Position numbers and translations under genes: made by a program | Part shown: positions 31,131 to 36,897 of the stretch, piece by piece | Layout of the letters: each line of letters begins with the position of its first letter | How positions within the stretch are numbered: the stretch's first letter is position 1 | From: Bacteroidales bacterium | Lineage (GTDB): Bacteria > Bacteroidota > Bacteroidia > Bacteroidales > WCHB1-69 | Length of the DNA: 36,897 bases | NCBI GenBank assembly: GCA_017964255.1 | Contig: JAGCSI010000073.1 | Span: 1-36,897, forward strand | Reading direction: 5' to 3' | Notes under the pieces: generated by a model | What the model was told of the DNA's origin: nothing | The model's database searches: none | The model's input: the letters and a program-made list of their open reading frames with translations, nothing else

Positions 31131-32823
31131 CTATAACTTCCTCCACCTTTGCCATCAGGGCGGTCTCCAGCTCTTTGGCTTTCACCACGTAGGCCTGGGC
31201 TTTGCTTACCATTTCCTCTGCGAAGGCCTTGTCCTCCAAGCTGGAAGCGTTGATTTTCACGTTCAGGTAGGCACCCATGACGGCGGCGCGGGCGCACAAT
31301 ACACCAACACCAGCATCGGTCACAGAGTTCGGATTGCCTTTCTCTATCATGGCGGCGCAAAGCTCGAACACGTCGAAGCTGCGCTGGATGGTCTTATAAG
31401 GCACCTCGATAGCATATTTGGTTGCATCTTGGATAGCCTGCTTGCGAGCGGCCTTCTCAGCATCGTTGCCCTTAGGCATGCCGAAAGCTTCCATAATCAG
31501 ATTGAAGGAATGGGTATCCTCATCAACCAGCCACAAGAGGTCGTCTTTGATTTTCTGACCTTTTTCGGCCCACTGTGAGAATTCTTCCCAGCGCTCGTCC
31601 CAACCGGGTTTGTGTGACGACAGGTTGGCCACCATCGTACCCAGAGCAGCACCCAGACTGCCCATGTAAGCGGAGATGGAACCACCGCCAGGAGCGGGAC
31701 TTTCGGAAGCGGTCTCGTTGGCGAAACCGGTGCAGGTCATGTCCATCAGCTTCTCGCTCTTGTTATCTTTTTCAATCAGATATTCAATAACTTTTTCTTC
31801 CGGAATGAAGGGTTTCAGGTCATCCAGACCCATAGATTTGATGGCAATCTTGATGATTTCGGCCTCGTCGATACCCAGTGAACGCTGCTGTTTTCTCAGG
31901 AAATATTTACCAGCGTCAATCAGGGTTTTCTTGGGCACCAAACCCACGATCTCCGTACCGGTCACGCGGATGCCACGGGCGTCAGCTTTTTTGCGCACTT
32001 CCTCAAAAGCCACATGCAGCGGAGTCGCGTTCGTATCCGTGATATTCATGGATACCTGAGCCACACCGTATTCCTTGATGAACCAGCCGATAGCCTTGGT
32101 TCCCTTCAGTGTGCCGGGAATATTAATCGGATTGCCGTTCTCGTCTTTCATGATTTTGCCAGTGATCGGGTTACCCTCGCGTTTCGGACGACCTTTTTCG
32201 CGTACGTCAAAGGCAATGGCGTTGGCGCGGCGGGTGGAAGTGGTATTCAGATTGTAGTTCACTGCGATGAGGAAATCACGGGCACCGATAGCGGAGGCAC
32301 CGCTCTTGGCTACCTCTTCGGTGAACTCGCACGGACCGAAATCGGGTTTCCATTCAGCGCTGGCGATACGCTCTTTCAGTGCCTCGTACTCGCCCTGACG
32401 GCAGTTGGCCAGGTTACGGCGTTTGGGCTCGAAAGCGGCGTTTTCGTAGCAGAACACCGGAATGTTGAGTTCCTCGCCCACCTTTTTGGCCAGCTTGCGG
32501 GCATATTCAGCGGTCTCTTCCATGGTGATGTTGGAAACAGGCACCAAGGGGCACACGTCGGTGGCACCGAAACGCGGATGGTCACCATGATGACCTCTCA
32601 TGTCAATCAGTTCCTTGGCCTTGGCAATAGCTTTGAAAGCCGTGGCAATAACTTCGTCGGGAGTACCTACAAAAGTCACCACCGTACGGTTAGTGGTAAA
32701 GCCGGGATCCACATCCAGCAGTTTCACACCTTCCGATTTTTCTATTTCGTCGGTAATCTGTTTGATCAGGTCCAAATTACGTCCCTCGCTGAAATTGGGA
32801 ACACATTCGATTAATTGTTTCAT
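31126..32823 (-). CDS. ftcD: Bifunctional glutamate formiminotransferase / formimidoyltetrahydrofolate cyclodeaminase
   Basis: It transfers the formimino group from formiminoglutamate to tetrahydrofolate and then cyclises it, joining histidine breakdown to one-carbon metabolism. The 565 residues comprise the two-part transferase (about 1-325), with the likely catalytic H82 in RGHHGDHPRFGATDVCPLVPVSN, and the helical cyclodeaminase (about 355-565), with FANETASESPAPGGGSISAYMGSLGAAL. Length and fusion match the animal and Bacteroidetes form. No other hut genes are nearby. It has its own -7 box. The last codon pair and the TAG stop (31126-31128) lie within a GTTAGACGTGGAG repeat, so the extreme C-terminus (EVIG) borders repeat sequence. 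Confidence 0.97.
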   Translation of the reverse strand: MKQLIECVPNFSEGRNLDLIKQITDEIEKSEGVKLLDVDPGFTTNRTVVTFVGTPDEVIATAFKAIAKAKELIDMRGHHGDHPRFGATDVCPLVPVSNITMEETAEYARKLAKKVGEELNIPVFCYENAAFEPKRRNLANCRQGEYEALKERIASAEWKPDFGPCEFTEEVAKSGASAIGARDFLIAVNYNLNTTSTRRANAIAFDVREKGRPKREGNPITGKIMKDENGNPINIPGTLKGTKAIGWFIKEYGVAQVSMNITDTNATPLHVAFEEVRKKADARGIRVTGTEIVGLVPKKTLIDAGKYFLRKQQRSLGIDEAEIIKIAIKSMGLDDLKPFIPEEKVIEYLIEKDNKSEKLMDMTCTGFANETASESPAPGGGSISAYMGSLGAALGTMVANLSSHKPGWDERWEEFSQWAEKGQKIKDDLLWLVDEDTHSFNLIMEAFGMPKGNDAEKAARKQAIQDATKYAIEVPYKTIQRSFDVFELCAAMIEKGNPNSVTDAGVGVLCARAAVMGAYLNVKINASSLEDKAFAEEMVSKAQAYVVKAKELETALMAKVEEVIG

Positions 32824-32878
32824 AGTTGTTTTTCTATTTTATTGATTATTAATATCTTGATAATTTACACTATAAATA

Positions 32879-32886
32879 CAAAGGTA
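32879..32886 (-). promoter_or_regulatory. -7 box of ftcD
   Basis: TACCTTTG on the minus strand lies 55 nt upstream of the ATG at 32823. Confidence 0.5.
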
Positions 32887-32918
32887 CATATTTTTCCCTA
32901 ATAACGCACGGATTTAAA

Positions 32919-32950
32919 CAAAAAAAGGCCGTCGATTGACAGCCTTTTTT
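32919..32950 (-). terminator. Rho-independent terminator after tRNA-Cys
   Basis: On the minus strand AAAAAAGGCTGTC-AATC-GACGGCCTTTTTTT forms a stem with one G-T pair, flanked by A and T runs. It separates tRNA-Cys from the ftcD promoter and could act in both directions. Confidence 0.8.
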
Positions 32951-32953
32951 GAG

Positions 32954-33024
32954 AGGTCTCTTCCAGACTCGAACTGGAGTAAATGGTTTTGCAGACCAGC
33001 GCCTAGCCACTCGGCCAAGAGACC
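32954..33024 (-). tRNA. tRNA-Cys (anticodon GCA)
   Basis: The minus strand reads GGTCTCT (acceptor), a D arm with GCC...GGC, an anticodon arm TGGT-CTGCAAA-ACCA with GCA in the loop, a T arm TCCAG-TTCGAGT-CTGGA, and AGAGACC closing the acceptor stem. The discriminator base is U, as expected for Cys. The 3' CCA is not encoded. Length is about 71 nt. A terminator follows and a -7 box precedes it. Confidence 0.93.
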
Positions 33025-33037
33025 TTTTTTGGGACTG

Positions 33038-33045
33038 CAAAAATA
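33038..33045 (-). promoter_or_regulatory. -7 box of tRNA-Cys
   Basis: TATTTTTG on the minus strand lies 13 nt before the mature 5' end at 33024. Confidence 0.55.
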
Positions 33046-33081
33046 CAACTTTTTTTTGAATTGGCAATAGGTGTTGAAAAT

Positions 33082-33117
33082 TTTTTTAGAGACGCACGAC
33101 CGTGCGTCTCTAAAAAA
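33082..33117. repeat. Palindrome TTTTTTAGAGACGCACG, directly after typA
   Basis: TTTTTTAGAGACGCACG (33082-33098) and its exact complement (33101-33117) are separated by AC. The palindrome touches the TAA stop of typA (33118-33120) with no spacer. It belongs to the GTAGAGACGCG palindrome family and may stop or protect the transcript. Confidence 0.85.
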
Positions 33118-34938
33118 TTATTGCGCTTGTTGCTGGACCTTGATATTATGGCGTTTGCGTTCGGTTTCATCCAGGATGATCTTGCGGAGGCGGAGTGAGT
33201 GCGGCGTAATTTCCAGATATTCATCGGGACCGATATACTCCATGTATTCCTCCAGCGACATCTTGATGGCCGGAGCAATATGCATCTTCTCGTCACTACC
33301 AGCGGCACGCATATTGGACAGCTTCTTTGACTTGCACACATTCACCACCAAATCATCGGGACGAATATGCTCGCCAATCACCTGGCCGGCATATACCTGA
33401 TCGTTGGGGTCGATGAAGAAGCGGCCACGGTCCTGTAGCTTGTCGATGGCGTAAGGATAGCTCTGTCCTGTTTCCATGGCGATGAGCACGCCTGCGTGAC
33501 GGCCTTGGATTTCGCCCTTCCACGGCTGGAATTCGATGAAACGGTGTGACATGATAGCTTCACCTTCGGTAGCGGTCAGCACCTGGTTGCGCAGACCGAT
33601 AATACCTCTGGAAGGAATCTGGAAATCCAGATGCACACGGTCGTTCACGGTTTCAATATTGACCAAATCACCCTTGCGGCGGGTCACAAAGTCAATCACA
33701 CGACTGGAGAACTCTTCCGGTACCAATACCGTCAACTGTTCCACCGGTTCGCATTTTTGACCATCAATTTCCTTGATAATGACCTGAGGCTGACCCACTT
33801 GCAATTCATAACCCTCGCGGCGCATGGTCTCAATCAGCACCGACAAATGCAATACGCCTCGTCCAAATACGTTCAGCATATCGGGAGAGCCGGTCTCTTC
33901 CACACGCAAAGCCAAGTTCTTTTCCAACTCAAGGAACAGACGGTCACGCAAGTGTCTTGAAGTCACATACTTGCCTTCCTTGCCGAAGAATGGGGAATTA
34001 TTGATGGTGAACAACATACTCATGGTCGGCTCATCCACCTTGATCGGCGGCAAACCTTCGGGTTCCAAAGCATCGGCCACAGTATCGCCAATTTCGAAGT
34101 TGTCGAGACCCAGGACAGCGCACAACTCACCAGCTTCCACCGGAGTTTTGATTTTCTCTTTGCCCAATCCCTCAAACACATACAATTCCTTGACTTTTGA
34201 AGGGACAATGCTGCCGTCGCGTTTTACCAGCGATACATTCTGACCCCATTCCAAACTGCCTCTTCTGATACGGCCTACAGCGATACGTCCTACGTATGAG
34301 GAATAATCCAAAGAGGAAATCATCATCTGCAACGTGCCCTCTTCCACCTTCGGAGCGGGAATATGCTCAATAATCTGGTCTAACAAATAGGAAATATCGT
34401 TGGTCGGGGTTTTCCAGTCGGGACCCATCCAGCCTTGCTTGGCCGAACCATACACCGTGGGGAAGTCCAGCTGGTCGTCGGTAGCACCCAGATTGAACAT
34501 GAGCTCAAAAACGGCCTCCTGGGCGAGTTCCGGATTACAGTTGGGCTTGTCTACCTTGTTGATGACCACAATCGGTTTAAGGCCCAATTCTATGGCCTTC
34601 TGGGTCACAAAACGGGTCTGGGGCATGGGACCCTCGAAAGCGTCCACCACCAGCAGCACACCATCGGCCATATTCAGCACACGTTCCACCTCACCACCGA
34701 AGTCACTGTGGCCCGGAGTGTCAATAACGTTAATCTTGCAGTCCTTGTATCTTACCGACACATTCTTGGAAAGAATGGTGATACCTCTTTCTCTTTCCAG
34801 GTCGTTGTTGTCGAGTACCAGCTCCTGTACCTGCTGGTTGGCGCGAAACAGATGGGCTTGGTATAAAATACGGTCAACCAAGGTGGTTTTGCCGTGGTCA
34901 ACGTGAGCGATAATCGCAATATTTCTAATGTTTTGCAT
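33118..34938 (-). CDS. typA: Translational GTPase TypA/BipA
   Basis: This ribosome-associated GTPase is needed for 50S assembly and growth under stress. From the ATG at 34938 it has 606 residues, the normal length. G1 is AHVDHGKTTL (residues 9-18), G3 DTPGHSDFGGEVER, G4 NKVDKPN and G5 GSAKQGWMG. The C-terminal half carries the TypA-specific phrases GRGVLHLSVLIETMRREGYELQVGQP, SSRVIDFVTRRKGDLVNIE and NVCKSKKLSNMRAAGSDEKMHIAPAIKMSLEEYMEYI. The open frame continues 13 codons upstream to 34977, but that part contains the -7 box, so the shorter start is preferred. It is a single-gene unit with promoter and 3' palindrome. Confidence 0.97.
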   Translation of the reverse strand: MQNIRNIAIIAHVDHGKTTLVDRILYQAHLFRANQQVQELVLDNNDLERERGITILSKNVSVRYKDCKINVIDTPGHSDFGGEVERVLNMADGVLLVVDAFEGPMPQTRFVTQKAIELGLKPIVVINKVDKPNCNPELAQEAVFELMFNLGATDDQLDFPTVYGSAKQGWMGPDWKTPTNDISYLLDQIIEHIPAPKVEEGTLQMMISSLDYSSYVGRIAVGRIRRGSLEWGQNVSLVKRDGSIVPSKVKELYVFEGLGKEKIKTPVEAGELCAVLGLDNFEIGDTVADALEPEGLPPIKVDEPTMSMLFTINNSPFFGKEGKYVTSRHLRDRLFLELEKNLALRVEETGSPDMLNVFGRGVLHLSVLIETMRREGYELQVGQPQVIIKEIDGQKCEPVEQLTVLVPEEFSSRVIDFVTRRKGDLVNIETVNDRVHLDFQIPSRGIIGLRNQVLTATEGEAIMSHRFIEFQPWKGEIQGRHAGVLIAMETGQSYPYAIDKLQDRGRFFIDPNDQVYAGQVIGEHIRPDDLVVNVCKSKKLSNMRAAGSDEKMHIAPAIKMSLEEYMEYIGPDEYLEITPHSLRLRKIILDETERKRHNIKVQQQAQ

Positions 34939-34966
34939 CTTCTGAGAACGTATTTTTTTGAGGGTG

Positions 34967-34974
34967 CAAAAATA
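34967..34974 (-). promoter_or_regulatory. -7 box of typA
   Basis: TATTTTTG on the minus strand lies 28 nt upstream of the ATG at 34938 and directly follows the T-run of the preceding terminator. Confidence 0.6.
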
Positions 34975-34975
34975 C

Positions 34976-35005
34976 AAAAAAACGGGGAACCTTGCGATAC
35001 CCCGT
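34976..35005 (-). terminator. Terminator of the T9SS surface-protein gene
   Basis: On the minus strand ACGGGG, a 12-nt loop, CCCCGT and a T-run (TTTTTT) form a typical intrinsic terminator. It ends 1 nt before the typA -7 box. Confidence 0.7.
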
Positions 35006-35014
35006 GTAATATTT

Positions 35015-35044
35015 TGTAGAGACGCGATTAATCGCGTCTCTACA
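35015..35044. repeat. Perfect 30-bp palindrome TGTAGAGACGCGATT
   Basis: TGTAGAGACGCGATT is followed without spacer by its exact complement. It lies 11 nt after the stop codon of the surface-protein gene and is the cleanest member of the palindrome family. Confidence 0.85.
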
Positions 35045-35055
35045 GGAATAGGTTA

Positions 35056-36897
35056 TTATCTAACGATAGCCACTTTGTAAACACCAACACCGTTTTCGGT
35101 AGCCAGTCTCACTACATAATTGCCGTTAGCCACGCTCAGAGAAATCACCTCGGGGCTGCTCAGCACCTTGCCAGTGTAAACCTGCTTGCCATAGATGTCA
35201 TAGATGTCAACATTGCTGATAGCGATACCGTCTTCGTTCACAATGTAAACATTGTTCTGGAAGCTGTAAACCTTGATGCTTGACATGTCAGCGTTAGCAA
35301 TACCTTCAACAGGTCCAAGAGGCAGATCTCTGGTGGTGAATGCATTGGTAGCCCAATCAGAAGTCATGTCAGTACCGCAAAGAGCTCTAACACCATATTC
35401 GTACAAAGTACCAGGAGTCAAACCGGTCAACTGCTGTGAAGTAGCGTTAGCTGTCAGAACGGTGTAGTTAGCTTCGTCAGCAGCTTTGTAACGTACTTCG
35501 TAGCTAGGAGCGGTACCCATCCAAGTCAATAATGCAGATGTAGTATCGATATTCATAGCGGTCAAGTTGGTCGGAGTCTGGCAGTTAGCTTCGAATACAG
35601 CGGTAATAGTATGGTTGCTGGTTACATTGTAGAAGGTATATGAGCTGAGAGCACCTCTGCTTGAACCATCAACGATAACGTCAGCAATTACATAGTAATC
35701 ATTAGGAGTAATAGTGAAGGTCTTGTTTGAACCATATTCAACTTCGGTCTGGGTATCAGGAGCGATAGTACCATTTTCACCCTGAGTAACAGTGATTTCG
35801 AACTTCTTGATGCTTGTAGTAGCGGTCAAGGTGATATCCTGCTGCAGTGCATCCAAAGTGAAGGTACCGATACCGTTGTTGTAGGTAACATTCACAATAG
35901 CGTCGCCAGCGGTTACGCTAACCACGTCATAACCCACTTCAGGAACAATCATGTAAGAAGGAGTAGCACCGTATGCGTAAGTCATGGTACCAGGAGTGAT
36001 AGTAGCATGTTCGGGCTGATCAACGGTAACAGTCACATAGTTGGGTGCGAAGTTAGCGAAGATGGTGTAATCGCTCTGAACATCGCTGATAGTGAATGCA
36101 TTGTTGGTCACAACAACTTCTTCACCGTTAGCCATAACGTTCACCAAGTGATAACCATTAGCCACGGTCAAAGTGTAAGCCACATCGCTACCAGCCTGAA
36201 CGGTAGTAGTAGCAGGAGTAATAGTGCAGCCTTCAGTGTTGGAAGTAGCGGTCAAGGTGTACATGATAGCCTCGAAAGAAACAACTACATTGTGGTTTTC
36301 GGTAATGTTGATGAATTCGTATGAAGTGATAGCACCCATGCTTACACCGTCGATAACCACGTCAGCAACCTGATAGTTGTCTTCTGCGTCGAAGGTGAAT
36401 ATTAAGTTAGTACCATACTGAACAGTTTCAGTTAATGAATCATAGACATCGTTGATATAACCATTTCCGCCATCAACAGCTGTAGTAATGGTGTACATGT
36501 AAGGCAGGAAGGCCACCACTACTTCGTGATTATCATTGATATTGGTGAACGGTACATCCAAGGTATTCATAGCATCATCCTGAGTGTAAGAAGTAGTTAC
36601 ACCATCAATAGAGGTTTCAGCAATATAATAACCTTCATTAGCATTGATTGTGTAAACCACTTCAGCACCATAGTTCACTATCTGAGTGCCAGAAGGAGTA
36701 ATTGTACCACCATAATTATAGGCTTCACCAGTCATAGTGTAAGTGTTGATAGCGAAGTGAGCGTTGATTACATAATTGTCAGCAACGTTTTCGATAGTGT
36801 AAGTGAAGTTTGCAGGATCAGTGATTTCCATTTCTTCATTGTTGATCACAACAGAAGTAATGTGATAACCTTCAGCTGCAGTTGCAGTGAATTCATA
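35056..36897 (-). CDS. Large repetitive surface protein with T9SS C-terminal sorting domain, 5' end outside window
   Basis: The frame is open to the window edge, so 613 residues are seen. The GTG at 36849 is internal, because an in-frame upstream stretch (YEFTATAAEGYHITSV) belongs to the same repeat. Residues about 1-440 are six or so repeats of 65-75 residues, each with GxxYxIAxVxxDG, a Tyr/Phe-rich core, and ENHNVVVSFEA-like ends. These resemble the bacterial extracellular repeat family seen beside InlB-type B repeats. A fibronectin type III domain follows (about 441-525), then a Por secretion tail (about 527-613) with VDIYDIYGKQVYTGK and the final YKVAIVR. It is probably exported and anchored by the type IX system; its ligand is unknown. 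DNA is more repetitive and AT-richer than the rest. Confidence 0.9.
   Translation of the reverse strand, partial: YEFTATAAEGYHITSVVINNEEMEITDPANFTYTIENVADNYVINAHFAINTYTMTGEAYNYGGTITPSGTQIVNYGAEVVYTINANEGYYIAETSIDGVTTSYTQDDAMNTLDVPFTNINDNHEVVVAFLPYMYTITTAVDGGNGYINDVYDSLTETVQYGTNLIFTFDAEDNYQVADVVIDGVSMGAITSYEFINITENHNVVVSFEAIMYTLTATSNTEGCTITPATTTVQAGSDVAYTLTVANGYHLVNVMANGEEVVVTNNAFTISDVQSDYTIFANFAPNYVTVTVDQPEHATITPGTMTYAYGATPSYMIVPEVGYDVVSVTAGDAIVNVTYNNGIGTFTLDALQQDITLTATTSIKKFEITVTQGENGTIAPDTQTEVEYGSNKTFTITPNDYYVIADVIVDGSSRGALSSYTFYNVTSNHTITAVFEANCQTPTNLTAMNIDTTSALLTWMGTAPSYEVRYKAADEANYTVLTANATSQQLTGLTPGTLYEYGVRALCGTDMTSDWATNAFTTRDLPLGPVEGIANADMSSIKVYSFQNNVYIVNEDGIAISNVDIYDIYGKQVYTGKVLSSPEVISLSVANGNYVVRLATENGVGVYKVAIVR

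Noticed and set aside
33082-33117. Classical intrinsic terminator of typA
   Set aside because: The stem is flanked by T then A on the transcript strand, the opposite of the usual A-stem-T order, so it is listed as a palindrome only.
36849-36849. GTG as true start of the T9SS protein
   Set aside because: The frame remains open to the window edge with residues that continue the repeat pattern, so the gene begins outside the window.

Overview
The window looks like a chromosome segment from a Bacteroidota organism, most likely order Bacteroidales. Four things point there: many promoters carry the Bacteroidota -7 box TAnnTTTG just upstream of start codons; one protein ends in a type IX secretion (T9SS) sorting domain; there is a UpxY/NusG-like regulator beside Wza/Wzz capsule-export genes; and the nusB-DUF1573-yajC-YbbR-coaE order is typical of the phylum. 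The genus cannot be named from sequence alone. No transposase, integrase, phage gene or CRISPR array is visible.

Layout. 1-8443 (minus strand) is a surface-polysaccharide block: UpxY-like antiterminator, nagB, UDP-glucose dehydrogenase, Wza-like exporter, Wzz-like chain-length protein and a partial fimbrial-type lipoprotein. Two small plus-strand four-helix-bundle genes sit between its members. 8444-9256 is non-coding and full of hairpin repeats. 9257-13499 holds thyA (+) and xseA (-) converging on a cassette in which a 2-hydroxyacid dehydrogenase lies between two inverted repeat arms of about 0.5 kb. 13532-20497 holds an AAA/DUF4143 ATPase, an outer-membrane barrel / soluble histidine kinase / glycosyltransferase operon, and a GT39 membrane glycosyltransferase. 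20759-23362 is mutS. 23464-27840 holds a DPP IV-type peptidase, a hexapeptide acetyltransferase and a C69 dipeptidase. 28036-30918 is the coaE-YbbR-yajC-DUF1573-nusB housekeeping cluster. 31126-34938 holds bifunctional ftcD, tRNA-Cys(GCA) and typA. 35056-36897 is the C-terminal part of a large repetitive T9SS surface protein.

The most unusual property is the repeat landscape. Nearly every larger gap contains modules from a small set: GTGAGAGG/GTTAGAGG strings, GATTACAG strings, AATAGATAAAAGATAATAG-like strings, a 25-nt GC-rich tandem unit, a REP-like double-hairpin element, AATTAGCAAATTAG strings, and palindromes of the GTAGAGACGCG type. These modules often begin exactly at a stop codon and in several cases supply the stop codon and last residues (xseA, ftcD, a GT4 gene). 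They appear to truncate coaE and occur in frame inside the UDP-glucose dehydrogenase gene. They also occur as inverted pairs around single genes: both four-helix-bundle genes, the hydroxyacid dehydrogenase and mutS. This pattern is the best candidate here for an undescribed repeat-dispersal system.

Functionally the window combines export of a uronic-acid-containing surface polysaccharide, envelope proteins, peptide and histidine catabolism, and DNA repair and nucleotide metabolism. Calls rest on motif recognition and remembered family features; no database search was run.
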